NCBI GenBank assembly: GCA_017403885.1 | Contig: JAFRDM010000072.1 | Span: forward strand, 1-59,960 | Direction of reading: 5' to 3' | DNA length: 59,960 nt | DNA from: Oscillospiraceae bacterium | GTDB taxonomy: Bacteria > Bacillota > Clostridia > Oscillospirales > Oscillospiraceae | Part shown: one piece after another, positions 1-8,186 of the stretch | How positions within the stretch are numbered: the first letter of the stretch is position 1 | How the letters are laid out: every line of letters begins with the position of its first letter | The notes under the pieces: model-generated | Seen by the model: only the letters and a program-made list of their open reading frames with translations | The model's database searches: none | What the model was told of the DNA's origin: nothing | Program-made: the position numbers and the translations under genes

Positions 1-988
1 CCTTGAGCATGTATCGGAGCAGGTTCGGCGTGTCCAGCCCGTAGGGGCAGCGCGAGGCGCAGCGCCGGCAGCCGAGACAGTCCTCGATCCGGTTCATCTT
101 CGCCTGCCACTCCGGCGTGAAATACTGCTTCCAGGGCGAGCGGCGCAGCAGTCTGTCCATGCGCGCGCAGTTGCGGATCTCGATGCCGACCGGGCAGGGC
201 ATGCAGTAGCCGCAGCTGCGGCAGAAGCTGCCGGCCAACTCGGCGCGGTCCTTTCGGATGACCGCGGCCAGCTCGTCGTCCAGGTCCGGATCCTCCTCGG
301 CCACGGCCAGCCACTCCTCCAGCTCCTCAAAGCGCTGGATGCCCCAGATCGGCACGACGTTGTCATAGCCCTTCATGAAGGCGTGGCAGGCCCGGGCATT
401 CTGCAGCAGCCCGCCCGCGAGACCCTTCATCGCGATATAGCCCATCCCCGCGTCCCTGCATTTGTCCGCCAGGGCGAGGTCGCGCTCGCTGGAAATATAG
501 CTGAAGGGGAACTGCAGCGTCTCAAAGCGGCCGGAGGCGATGCACTCCTCGGCCACGCCGACGCGGTGCGTCGTCACGCCGATGTGGTCGATCCAGCCGC
601 GGCTTTTGGCCTCCAGCGCGCCGGCGTAGGCCCCGTTCTCATCGTCGGGGTCGGGCATCGCGGGCACGTTGTGGAACTGGAAGAGGTCGATATGATCGGT
701 GCGCAGCATGCGCAGACTGTTTTCGATATGTGCGAGCACGCCCGCCTTGTCGCGCGCCTGACTCTTGGTCGAGAGCACGATCTGGCCGCGCACGTCCGCG
801 AGCGCGAGGCCGATCTTCTCCTCGCTGTCGGTGTAGGAGTTGGCCGTGTCGAAATAGCGGATGCCGCCGTCGTACGCCGCCTGCAGCAGACGCACGGCGT
901 AGTCCTTCTCGCAGCGCTGCAGCGGCAGACAGCCCATCGCCGTCTTGGTGACGAAAAGCCCGGTCGAGCCGAGGGGGATCGTTTTCAT
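1..988 (-). CDS. Aldo/keto reductase with C-terminal 4Fe-4S ferredoxin-type domain (3' end outside window)
   Basis: Probable cytoplasmic NAD(P)H-linked oxidoreductase of the aldo/keto reductase superfamily. About 328 residues are visible before the window edge cuts the gene; no stop codon is reached. The N-terminus (KTIPLG, then DTANSYTDSEEKIG, then IDLFQFHN) follows the TIM-barrel pattern, including the catalytic Asp and Tyr. The C-terminus carries two cysteine clusters, CRSCGYCMPCP and CLGCRRCASRCP, typical of clostridial family members with a bound iron-sulfur cluster. ATG 986-988 has the site GGAGGAAC upstream and lies just downstream of a promoter, so the start is secure. The natural substrate cannot be told from sequence. 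Confidence 0.9.
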   Translation of the reverse strand, partial: MKTIPLGSTGLFVTKTAMGCLPLQRCEKDYAVRLLQAAYDGGIRYFDTANSYTDSEEKIGLALADVRGQIVLSTKSQARDKAGVLAHIENSLRMLRTDHIDLFQFHNVPAMPDPDDENGAYAGALEAKSRGWIDHIGVTTHRVGVAEECIASGRFETLQFPFSYISSERDLALADKCRDAGMGYIAMKGLAGGLLQNARACHAFMKGYDNVVPIWGIQRFEELEEWLAVAEEDPDLDDELAAVIRKDRAELAGSFCRSCGYCMPCPVGIEIRNCARMDRLLRRSPWKQYFTPEWQAKMNRIEDCLGCRRCASRCPYGLDTPNLLRYMLK

Positions 989-1013
989 AGCTGTTCCTCC
1001 CGTCTTTTTTCTC

Positions 1014-1043
1014 ATTATAACAAAGGCCGCCCCTCGCTGTAAA
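1014..1043 (-). promoter_or_regulatory. Sigma-A promoter of the aldo/keto reductase
   Basis: Read on the minus strand: TTTACA, an 18-base spacer, then TATAAT, ending 26 bases before the start codon. It lies back to back with the promoter at 1057-1085 of the rightward operon. Confidence 0.6.
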
Positions 1044-1056
1044 GCCCCTCGCGCGG

Positions 1057-1085
1057 TTGACAATCTCCGGCGTGGGCACTATAAT
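1057..1085 (+). promoter_or_regulatory. Consensus sigma-A promoter
   Basis: Perfect TTGACA and TATAAT separated by exactly 17 bases. It drives the cassette that starts at 1154 and should be strong and constitutive unless an operator or repressor acts on it. Confidence 0.85.
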
Positions 1086-1153
1086 ATTCCATATAGGAAA
1101 CGGCCTTTTCCGGACCCGGAAACACGATCGAAACCGTCAAGGAGGAGTGGCTT

Positions 1154-1822
1154 TTGAGAGAATTCCTTATCGGCATCTGTCCCATTGCGATCTGGGTAAT
1201 CGCCGCGATCGAACTGCTGATCATGCTCCTGGCTCTGAAGGGGAGCGGCAGGGGCAAGCCCCTGCACTGTCTGACGGCGCTGGTATGCTTCGGGCTTTTC
1301 TACGACGCGCTGATCATCGCGCTCGGCTCAAGGCTGGGCGGGGGAGCGCTGTTCATGGCCCTCAGCCGCATGCGCTTCGTGTTCCACGGCGCGCTGATCC
1401 CGCTGCTGTTTGCGATCTGCGCCTACGCGCTGAACTTCAACAAGACCTGGAAGACGATCGTCTGGATCTTTACCGGCGTCCTGATCGCGCTCGGCGTCGC
1501 CGAGGGCTTCGCCACGGAGCTGAGCGTCGAGACCATGGCCGAGGTCGTGCGCTGCAAGTCCGGCGCGGGCACGCCCGGCTGGGCTGACGCCGTCAGCAGG
1601 GTCCTGAGCTTCGGCACGGTCATCCCGCTGATGATCGCGGGCGTCGTCGTCTGGATCAAGCAGAAGACCCCGGCGCTCTTCCTCGCCGGCTTTCTGATGT
1701 TCGCCTTCTCCGCGCTCGGTCCCGCCACGGGCAATACGGACCTGATCTTCTTCATCAGCATGTTCGGAGAGGTGTTTATGGCCCTCTTCTTCCTGATCTA
1801 CGCAAAGCAAAAAGAAAACTGA
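1154..1822 (+). CDS. Multi-pass membrane protein of unknown function
   Basis: 222 residues with about seven hydrophobic segments, beginning with FLIGICPIAIWVIAAIELL and ending in a short basic tail (YAKQKEN). No charged catalytic motif or known family signature was recognised. The start is TTG at 1154, chosen because AAGGAGG lies 8 bases upstream and the perfect promoter at 1057-1085 gives a leader of about 60 bases. It is the first gene of a cassette with the flavin-reductase-like gene at 1853 and a second polytopic protein at 2804. The seven-segment layout could suit a sensor or a small redox membrane module, but that is a guess. Confidence 0.75.
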   Translation: MREFLIGICPIAIWVIAAIELLIMLLALKGSGRGKPLHCLTALVCFGLFYDALIIALGSRLGGGALFMALSRMRFVFHGALIPLLFAICAYALNFNKTWKTIVWIFTGVLIALGVAEGFATELSVETMAEVVRCKSGAGTPGWADAVSRVLSFGTVIPLMIAGVVVWIKQKTPALFLAGFLMFAFSALGPATGNTDLIFFISMFGEVFMALFFLIYAKQKEN

Positions 1823-1852
1823 TATATATCGACAAGAAAGGAACACAATGAC

Positions 1853-2791
1853 ATGAGCCGCTTCAAAGACCTCCGCATCGTCGACAACTTCTACCAGACC
1901 AGCTCCTATATCCCCATGCCCACCGTCATGCTCTCGACCCTCGCCGAGGACGGCAGCACCTCTGTGGGCTCCTACTCCCTGTGCTTCCCGTACTACATCG
2001 CGGGCAAGGGCTATTACGCCATGATCCTGGAGGCGCGCAACTCCTCCAACACCGCCCAGCATTTGCTGGCGGGCAGAAAACAGGTCGCCATCAACTTCAT
2101 GCCCGAGGGCCGCGGCTATCACAAAAAGATCGTGGCGCAGGGCTGGCCCGGCGATACCCCCGCCGAGAAGATGAAGAACTTCGGCTTTACGCTCGAGGAC
2201 GGCCTGTGCATCGAGGCCGACCCCTCCACGCCGCGCCCGAAGGTGGTCGCCGAGGCCTATCAGGTCTTCGAGTGCACCTGGGTCAGCGAGCTGGAGAACG
2301 CCGACGAGGACATCGGCCGCCAGCTCGTCGACGGCTGCTATCCGCCCCCCTACAAAAACTTCAACGGCATCACCAGCCAGTACGGCGCGCACTTCATCCT
2401 GCGCATCGACAAGGTGCTGATGAAGCCCAAGTTCTATGACAACATCATCAACGGCGTCAAAGGCAGGCTCTGGCCCAACGTGCTGATCTGCCACGGCTAC
2501 CGCGACAGCAAGAACTTCTGGTTCGCGCGCACGCCGCGCCTCGTGCCGGAGCTGCTGCCGATCCGCAACGCCACGCTCTCCTCCGTCCGCTACGCGGCCG
2601 ACCGCACCGATCCCGACGTCCACTTCACCGACGACGCGCTCGAGATGCTCCTCAACGTCCCGCGCATCTTCCTGCCCACGGTGCTCAAGGGCTGCGTGGC
2701 CTGGGCCAAGGAGCACGGCGTCACCGAGGTCACGGCCGCCGAGATGAAGATCATCAACGACAAGCGCGCCAAGGAAAAGGGCAAAGGTTAA
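1853..2791 (+). CDS. Flavin reductase-like (FMN-binding split barrel) protein
   Basis: 312 residues. The first 150 or so follow the split-barrel pattern of flavin reductase-like/flavoredoxin proteins: PTVMLSTLAEDGSTSVG, then a stretch ending in ARNSSNTAQHL, then a VAINFMPE strand, where FMN and substrate normally bind. The C-terminal half (tail rich in Lys and Glu) is longer than in minimal family members. Cytoplasmic, no signal peptide. ATG 1853 has AAAGGA about ten bases upstream; an ATG at 1848 is out because it is followed by a stop. It sits 30 bases after one membrane protein gene and 12 before another, which suggests a membrane-associated electron-transfer role, but the partner is unknown. 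Confidence 0.8.
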   Translation: MSRFKDLRIVDNFYQTSSYIPMPTVMLSTLAEDGSTSVGSYSLCFPYYIAGKGYYAMILEARNSSNTAQHLLAGRKQVAINFMPEGRGYHKKIVAQGWPGDTPAEKMKNFGFTLEDGLCIEADPSTPRPKVVAEAYQVFECTWVSELENADEDIGRQLVDGCYPPPYKNFNGITSQYGAHFILRIDKVLMKPKFYDNIINGVKGRLWPNVLICHGYRDSKNFWFARTPRLVPELLPIRNATLSSVRYAADRTDPDVHFTDDALEMLLNVPRIFLPTVLKGCVAWAKEHGVTEVTAAEMKIINDKRAKEKGKG

Positions 2792-2803
2792 AAGGAGGCG
2801 CCT

Positions 2804-3412
2804 GTGGAAGGATATGTTTTCACCGTCCCGATGGCGCTGGCTGATTTCGTCCCGGTCATCCTCTTCGGGATCAGCGCCGTGCTGCTGATGCGCGGGCTGT
2901 ACAACAAGATGTCGAAGGGCACGTCCGCCTGCCTCGGCGTCGGCTGCTGCGCGGCGTTTCTCGCAGGCTTTCTCAAGGCGCTGTACAAGCTGCTGATCGC
3001 CCTGCGCGTCGGCGCTTTCCCGCTGCTCAACGACATTTTTCTGCCGCTGCAGTCCTCCGGCCTGCTGCTGACGGGACTGTCGATCGTGCTGATGCTCGCG
3101 CTGCGCAGAAAAGCGGCGCTGATGGCCCCGCTGACCGGCGGCTTCATCGGCATGATGGTGCTGGGGCTCGGCGGTATGTGCGCGGGGCTGAGCATCGTGG
3201 CCGCGAAAATGAAGAAAAAAGCGCTGATCGTCGTGTTCATCCTCTGCTTCTTCTGCTACATGGGAATGGGCTATCTCGCCGCCAAAAAAGACGGGAGCGC
3301 CGCCATGAACTGGATCGAACAGGGCGTGAACACCGTCGGGCAGATCCTGCTGCTCTGCGGCGTGAGGACGCTGGACAAGGCCGGTCTGCGCGAGTTCTCT
3401 CTCAAAGCGTGA
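2804..3412 (+). CDS. Multi-pass membrane protein of unknown function
   Basis: 202 residues, about six transmembrane segments with short basic loops (RRKAAL, MKKKAL). Starts at GTG 2804 behind the strong site AAAGGAGGCG. Third gene of the cassette started by the promoter at 1057, followed by a terminator at 3421. It shares the general character of the 1154 protein (small, polytopic, few polar residues in the helices), though no clear residue-level similarity was seen. Function unknown. Confidence 0.75.
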   Translation: MEGYVFTVPMALADFVPVILFGISAVLLMRGLYNKMSKGTSACLGVGCCAAFLAGFLKALYKLLIALRVGAFPLLNDIFLPLQSSGLLLTGLSIVLMLALRRKAALMAPLTGGFIGMMVLGLGGMCAGLSIVAAKMKKKALIVVFILCFFCYMGMGYLAAKKDGSAAMNWIEQGVNTVGQILLLCGVRTLDKAGLREFSLKA

Positions 3413-3420
3413 CGGCGCCG

Positions 3421-3463
3421 AACAACAGGCTGCGGATCATCGGGTCCGCAGCTTGTTGTTTTT
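3421..3463 (+). terminator. Rho-independent terminator
   Basis: Stem of about 16 base pairs (3421-3436 with 3445-3460, one G-U pair), 8-base loop, followed by a T run. It closes the 1154-3412 cassette. Confidence 0.85.
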
Positions 3464-3485
3464 GCGAATTTGAACGCTTTGCAAC

Positions 3486-3515
3486 TTGCGCGCGCCCGCG
3501 CGCGGATGATATACT
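3486..3515 (+). promoter_or_regulatory. Promoter of the lactate operon with an inverted repeat in its spacer
   Basis: TTGCGC, 18 bases, TATACT. The spacer holds CGCGCGC-CC-GCGCGCG (3489-3504), a perfect inverted repeat that could be a repressor site covering the core promoter. The leader to ATG 3562 is about 40 bases. Confidence 0.5.
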
Positions 3516-3561
3516 TTATACATCCAACGAGATACGCTCATTTCAAATAAGGAGGGGTTCC

Positions 3562-5007
3562 ATGGTCTCATACAGCAAGCTCTCCCCGGCCGCGGCCGAG
3601 AAGCTGCGCGCCATCGTCGGCGACGGCCGCTTCCAGTTCGGCGAGACGGTGCGGGAGGAGTATTCCCACGACGAGATGCCGATCTACGGGCGCTTTCTGC
3701 CCGAGGCGGTCTGCCTTGTCGAGAGCACCGAAGAGGTCTCCGCGATCTTAAAGCTCTGCCATGAGGAGAACGTCCCCGTCACGGTGCGCGGCGCGGGAAC
3801 GGGGCTCGTCGGCGGCTGCGTGCCGATCGCGGGCGGCGTCGTGCTCAGTACGATGCGGATGAACAAGATCCTGTCCTACGACATGAACAACCTTGTCGTC
3901 CACACCCAGCCGGGCGTCAGGCTCTGCGACCTCGCGGCCGACGCGCTGGCCCACGGGCTGATGTATCCGCCCGATCCGGGCGAAAAGACCGCCACCGTCG
4001 GCGGCAACGTCTCGACGAACGCGGGCGGCATGCGGGCCGTGAAGTACGGCGTCACGCGCGATTACGTTCTCGCGATGACGGTCGTGCTGCCGGACGGGCA
4101 GATCATGAAGCTGGGCAAGACCGTGTGCAAGACCAGCTCCGGTTACAGCCTGCTGCACCTGATGATCGGCTCGGAGGGCACGCTCGGCGTCATCACCGAG
4201 CTGACGCTGAAGCTCGTGCCCAAGCCGCGCATGGACGTCAGCCTGATCCTGCCCTTCCGGGACATCGCCACGGCGATCGCCTCGGTGCCGGCCATCAAGC
4301 TGGCCAACCTCGATCCCCAGTCGATCGAGTTCATGGAGCGCGACATCGTCGATTCCTCCGCCGCCTTCACCGGCAACGCCGTGTTCCCCACGGTGGTCAA
4401 CGGCCGCGAGGCCGGGGCCTATATCCTCGTGACGCTCATCGGCGACAGCGAGGCCGAGCTCACCGCCAAGATGGACCGGCTCGGCGAGGTGGCCGAAAAG
4501 ACGGGGGCCTACGACACGCTGGTCGTTTGGACGGACGGGCTGAAAAAAGACGTCTGGGCCGCGCGCAGCGCCTTTCTCACGGTCATCGAGGCCGAGACGA
4601 AGCTGCTCGACGAGATGGACGTCGTCGTCCCGGTCGACCGCATCGCGGAATTCCTCGTCTACACGCACGACGAGGCCGAGCGCCAGGGCGTGTACGTGCG
4701 CTCCTTCGGCCACGCGGGCGACGGCAACCTGCATATCTACTGCTGCTCCAACGACCTGGAGGAGGCCGAATTCAAGCGCCGCGTGAAGAAGCTGATGGAC
4801 GCCTGCTACGCCAAGTGCACCGAGTTCGAGGGCCAGGTCTCCGGCGAGCACTCGATCGGCCACGCGAAGAAGGAGTATCTGCGCGAGTCCGTGGGCGAGA
4901 CGGCCTACGGCCTCATGGGCGCGATCAAGCAGGTCTTTGACCCGAAGGGGATCCTCAATCCCGGCAAGGTCTGCCACGACGCGGAAGGAGGTGTCGAGCA
5001 TGCTTAA
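3562..5007 (+). CDS. FAD-dependent lactate/glycolate dehydrogenase (GlcD/LctD family)
   Basis: 481-residue flavoprotein that probably oxidises lactate (or another 2-hydroxy acid) to the 2-oxo acid and passes electrons to the Etf pair encoded next. The N-terminal FAD-binding PCMH domain shows VRGAGTGLVGG and GGNVSTNAGGMRAVKYG; the C-terminal FAD-linked oxidase domain shows HAGDGNLH (His384) and SGEHSIG, where the substrate carboxylate is bound. ATG 3562 is preceded by AAGGAGGGG. The last 8 bases overlap etfB, implying translational coupling. The association with etfB, etfA and larA matches the lactate dehydrogenase/Etf locus of Acetobacterium (lctBCDEF), where the complex uses NAD at the expense of reduced ferredoxin. 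Glycolate remains possible as substrate. Confidence 0.88.
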   Translation: MVSYSKLSPAAAEKLRAIVGDGRFQFGETVREEYSHDEMPIYGRFLPEAVCLVESTEEVSAILKLCHEENVPVTVRGAGTGLVGGCVPIAGGVVLSTMRMNKILSYDMNNLVVHTQPGVRLCDLAADALAHGLMYPPDPGEKTATVGGNVSTNAGGMRAVKYGVTRDYVLAMTVVLPDGQIMKLGKTVCKTSSGYSLLHLMIGSEGTLGVITELTLKLVPKPRMDVSLILPFRDIATAIASVPAIKLANLDPQSIEFMERDIVDSSAAFTGNAVFPTVVNGREAGAYILVTLIGDSEAELTAKMDRLGEVAEKTGAYDTLVVWTDGLKKDVWAARSAFLTVIEAETKLLDEMDVVVPVDRIAEFLVYTHDEAERQGVYVRSFGHAGDGNLHIYCCSNDLEEAEFKRRVKKLMDACYAKCTEFEGQVSGEHSIGHAKKEYLRESVGETAYGLMGAIKQVFDPKGILNPGKVCHDAEGGVEHA

Positions 5008-5794
5008 CATCCTTGTGTGCGTCAAGCAGGTGCCGGACGTCAACCTCGTCAAGATCGACCCCGTGACCGGCAGCCTGATCCGCGCGGGCGTGCCCGCGAT
5101 CCTCAACCCGCTGGACGCCAACGCCTTGGAGGCGGCCGTGCGGACAAAGGAAAAGTACGGCGGCAGCGTGACCGTGATCACGATGGGCCCCGATCAGGCC
5201 GCCGAGGCGCTGCGCGAGTGTCTCGCCGCCGGGGCCGACCGGGCGGTGCTGCTCTCCGACCGCGCCTTCGCCAACGCCGACACGCTGGCCACGAGCTACG
5301 TGATCGTCACGGCGGCGAAGCTGCTGGGCAGCTTCGATCTGATCTTCTGCGGCAAGGAGTCGCTCGACGGCGCGACCGGCCAGATGGCCAGCCAGCTGGC
5401 CGAGCGCTTCGACGCGAGCCAGCTGAGCTCGGTCTGCACGGTACTGGAGGTCGATGAAGACAAACGGACCGTCACCGCCGAGCGCGAGCTCGCGCTCGGC
5501 GTCGAGACCGCGCGGGCGCTCCTACCCTGCCTGATGACGGTGGAAAAGACAAACTACCGCCCGCGCATCCCCAATCTGAAAAGCTGGAAGGCCTCGCGCA
5601 CGGCGGCGATCGAAATGTTCACATCCGACACGATCCCCGGGCTCGACCGCGCGCAGATCGGCGATCCCGGCTCGCCGACGAAGGTGCCGCGCACCTATCC
5701 GCCCGAAAAGGGCCCCGGCGGCGAAATGATCCGCGAGGGCAGCGCCGCGAAGGACGTGGAAGCCCTGCTCGCACGGCTGGCGGACAAGCTGTAA
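5000..5794 (+). CDS. etfB: Electron transfer flavoprotein beta subunit
   Basis: 264 residues, the usual length. Begins MLNILVCVKQVPD, the standard EtfB opening, followed by NPLDANALEAA, VITMGP and GKESLDGATGQ, the adenine-nucleotide-binding fold. It forms a heterodimer with EtfA at 5808. ATG 5000 has GGAAGGAGG upstream and overlaps the end of the dehydrogenase gene. In bifurcating Etfs a second flavin sits in EtfB and contacts NADH; whether this one bifurcates cannot be read reliably by eye, but the genetic linkage to an LctD-type dehydrogenase makes it plausible. Confidence 0.95.
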   Translation: MLNILVCVKQVPDVNLVKIDPVTGSLIRAGVPAILNPLDANALEAAVRTKEKYGGSVTVITMGPDQAAEALRECLAAGADRAVLLSDRAFANADTLATSYVIVTAAKLLGSFDLIFCGKESLDGATGQMASQLAERFDASQLSSVCTVLEVDEDKRTVTAERELALGVETARALLPCLMTVEKTNYRPRIPNLKSWKASRTAAIEMFTSDTIPGLDRAQIGDPGSPTKVPRTYPPEKGPGGEMIREGSAAKDVEALLARLADKL

Positions 5795-5807
5795 GGGGGT
5801 GTCAGGC

Positions 5808-6809
5808 ATGAACAAATACGAATACAAGGACATGTGGGTCTATATTGAGCACAGCGGCGGGAAGATCCTGCCCGTCTCGCTCGAGCTCTGCTGCGAGGCG
5901 AGAAAGCTCTGCGACGCGGCGGGCGAGACGCTCTGCGCCGTCGTCGTGGGCGAGCTGCACCGCAGCGAGATCGAAAGGATCCTTGCCTGCGGCGTCGAAA
6001 AGCTCATCCGCGTCAGCGGCACGGGGCTCGAGCGCTTCTCCGTCGACGCCTATACCGAGCTGTTCACGCAGCTCTGCCGCAAGTACAGGCCCTCGGCGGT
6101 GCTTGTCGGCGGCACCATCGACGGGCGCGACTTTGCGCCGCGCTTCGCCTGCCGTCTGCCCACCGGCTGCACCTCCGACGCGACGCAGCTCGTCTACGAT
6201 CCGAAGACGGGCGACATCGAGTTCATCGAGCCTGCCGTCGGCGGCAAGATGATGGCCGTGATCACCGTTCCCGTCATGCGCCCGCAGGTCGGCACGATCC
6301 GCCCCGGCACATTCAAATACCTGCCCGCCGGCGCGCGGCCCTGCGAGGTGATCGACGAGCGCTTTGACTTCCCCGAGGAGAAGATCCGCACAGAGGTGCT
6401 CGACTTCCTGCCCGACGAGGCGGACGAGAGCCTGAACATCGCGGACGCGGAATACATCGTCTGCGTCGGCAACGGTCTCAAGGGCGCGGACACCCTGGGG
6501 CGCTACCGCGAGCTGGCCGCGCTGCTGGGCGGCAAGCTGGGCTGCACCCGCCCGGTGTTCGACCGCGGGATACTGCCCTATAAGCTGGTCATCGGCCAGT
6601 CCGGCGTCGTCGTCAAGCCCAGGATCTACCTTGCCTTCGGCGTATCCGGCGCGGTCAACCACGTCACCGGCATCACCGACTCCGACGTGATCGTCGCCGT
6701 CAACCGCGACCCGGAGGCCGCGATCTTCGGCTACTGCACCTACGGCATCGTGGGCGACATGGACGAGGTCTGCGACGCGATGATCGCGCAGCTGAAAGCG
6801 AAGGTGTAA
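5808..6809 (+). CDS. etfA: Electron transfer flavoprotein alpha subunit
   Basis: 333 residues. The C-terminal FAD domain is clear: GQSGVVVKP, GVSGAVNH, then NRDPEAAIF and YGIVGD, which bind the flavin. There is no N-terminal ferredoxin-type cysteine cluster, unlike the LctC subunit of Acetobacterium woodii, so any ferredoxin contact would be direct. ATG 5808 is favoured over an in-frame GTG at 5799 because AAGGGGG (5793-5799) then lies 8 bases away. Forms a dimer with EtfB. Confidence 0.95.
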   Translation: MNKYEYKDMWVYIEHSGGKILPVSLELCCEARKLCDAAGETLCAVVVGELHRSEIERILACGVEKLIRVSGTGLERFSVDAYTELFTQLCRKYRPSAVLVGGTIDGRDFAPRFACRLPTGCTSDATQLVYDPKTGDIEFIEPAVGGKMMAVITVPVMRPQVGTIRPGTFKYLPAGARPCEVIDERFDFPEEKIRTEVLDFLPDEADESLNIADAEYIVCVGNGLKGADTLGRYRELAALLGGKLGCTRPVFDRGILPYKLVIGQSGVVVKPRIYLAFGVSGAVNHVTGITDSDVIVAVNRDPEAAIFGYCTYGIVGDMDEVCDAMIAQLKAKV

Positions 6810-6810
6810 G

Positions 6811-8067
6811 ATGATCCGCATCCCTTACGGAAAGAGCTTCATCGAGTGTGACGAACGAGGCGCCCCCGTGCTCGCTTCCCGCATCGGCGAGCTCAAGGCC
6901 GCGCGCAGCGGCGCCGAGATCGTGCGCGAGGCAATGGCGGACCCCATCGACTCGCCCCGCCTGTGCGAGCTGGCGAGGGGAAAGAAAAGCTGCGTCGTCA
7001 TTGTTTCCGATCACACCCGTCCTGTGCCGAGCCGCGATATCCTGCCTCCCATGCTCGAGGAGCTGCGCGCGGGCAGCCCCGACATCGAGATCACGCTTCT
7101 CGTCGCCACGGGCTTCCACCGTCCCACGAGCGCCGCCGAGCTCGAGGACAAACTCGGGCGAGAGATCATGGAGAGCTGCCGCGTCGTCGTGCACGACTGC
7201 CGCGACGCCGCCTCCAACGTCGAGATCGGCACGCTGCCCTCCGGCGCGCCCTGCGTGGTCGACCGGCTGGCCGTCGAGACGGATCTGCTGGTGGCCGAGG
7301 GCTTTATCGAGCCGCACTTCTTCGCGGGCTTCTCCGGCGGACGCAAGAGCGTGCTGCCCGGCGTGGCCGACCAGGTGACGGTGCTGGGCAACCATTGCTC
7401 GCGCTTCATCGACAGCCCCTTCGCCCGCACGGGCGTCCTCGACGGCAACCCGATCCACGAGGACATGCTCGCCGCGGCGGAGATGGCGAAGCTGGCCTTC
7501 ATCGTCAACGTCGTCATCGACGAGGAGAAAAAGACCGTCGCCGCCTTCGCGGGCAATTTCCGCACCGCGCACCGCCGCGGCTGCGACTATATGCTCGACT
7601 ACTTCAAGGTCGCGCCCGTACCCTCCGAGATCGTCGTGACCTCCAACGGCGGCGCGCCGCTGGATCAGAACCTCTATCAGTGCGTCAAGAGCATGACGGC
7701 CGCGGAGGCTACCTGCGTCGAGGGCGGCGTGATCGTCCTGTGCGCCGAATGCGCGGACGGCCACGGCGGCGAGGGCTTCTACCGCTCGCTGCGCGACTGC
7801 GAAAGCCCCGCCGCGCTGTACGCCGAGCAGATGGCCACGCCGCAGGACAGGACCGCGGCAGACCAGTGGGAGAGCCAGATCCTCGCGCGCATCCTGATGC
7901 ACCACACGGTCGTCTTCGTCACGCGGCCGGAGCTGAAAACCATGGTCGAGGAGATGAAGATGCGCTACGCCCCCACGCTCGACGACGCGCTGGAGATGGC
8001 GCGCGCGATGGGGAAGCGGAGCCTCTGCTTCATCCCCAACGGCATTTCGGTGATCGTGAAGGCATAA
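6811..8067 (+). CDS. larA: LarA-type nickel-dependent lactate racemase family protein
   Basis: 418 residues. Interconverts D- and L-lactate, or a related 2-hydroxy acid, using the nickel pincer nucleotide cofactor. Key residues are in register with Lactobacillus plantarum LarA at a constant offset of five: Asp67 and Arg70 in SDHTRP, His103 in ATGFHR, His169 in EPHFF, Lys179 in SGGRKS (the lysine that carries the cofactor) and His195 in LGNHC. Starts one base after the etfA stop, so it is the last gene of the lactate operon; a terminator follows. The cofactor genes larB, larC and larE are not in the window. LarA homologues with other substrates exist, but the neighbours point to lactate. Confidence 0.88.
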   Translation: MIRIPYGKSFIECDERGAPVLASRIGELKAARSGAEIVREAMADPIDSPRLCELARGKKSCVVIVSDHTRPVPSRDILPPMLEELRAGSPDIEITLLVATGFHRPTSAAELEDKLGREIMESCRVVVHDCRDAASNVEIGTLPSGAPCVVDRLAVETDLLVAEGFIEPHFFAGFSGGRKSVLPGVADQVTVLGNHCSRFIDSPFARTGVLDGNPIHEDMLAAAEMAKLAFIVNVVIDEEKKTVAAFAGNFRTAHRRGCDYMLDYFKVAPVPSEIVVTSNGGAPLDQNLYQCVKSMTAAEATCVEGGVIVLCAECADGHGGEGFYRSLRDCESPAALYAEQMATPQDRTAADQWESQILARILMHHTVVFVTRPELKTMVEEMKMRYAPTLDDALEMARAMGKRSLCFIPNGISVIVKA

Positions 8068-8075
8068 GAGAAAAG

Positions 8076-8104
8076 GGAAGAGGTCTCCGGCCTCTTCCTT
8101 TTTT
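8076..8104 (+). terminator. Terminator of the lactate operon
   Basis: Perfect 8-bp stem GGAAGAGG/CCTCTTCC with a 7-base loop, followed by six T residues. Confidence 0.85.
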
Positions 8105-8114
8105 GATTTCCCTC

Positions 8115-8142
8115 TTGATTTTTCCGACCGTTCAGGTAAAAT
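8115..8142 (+). promoter_or_regulatory. Promoter of the phosphoribosyltransferase gene
   Basis: TTGATT, 16 bases, TAAAAT, about 45 bases upstream of the start codon. Confidence 0.6.
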
Positions 8143-8186
8143 ATATCATGTTTTGAACATTACACTCTTTTCGGGAGGAACAAACA

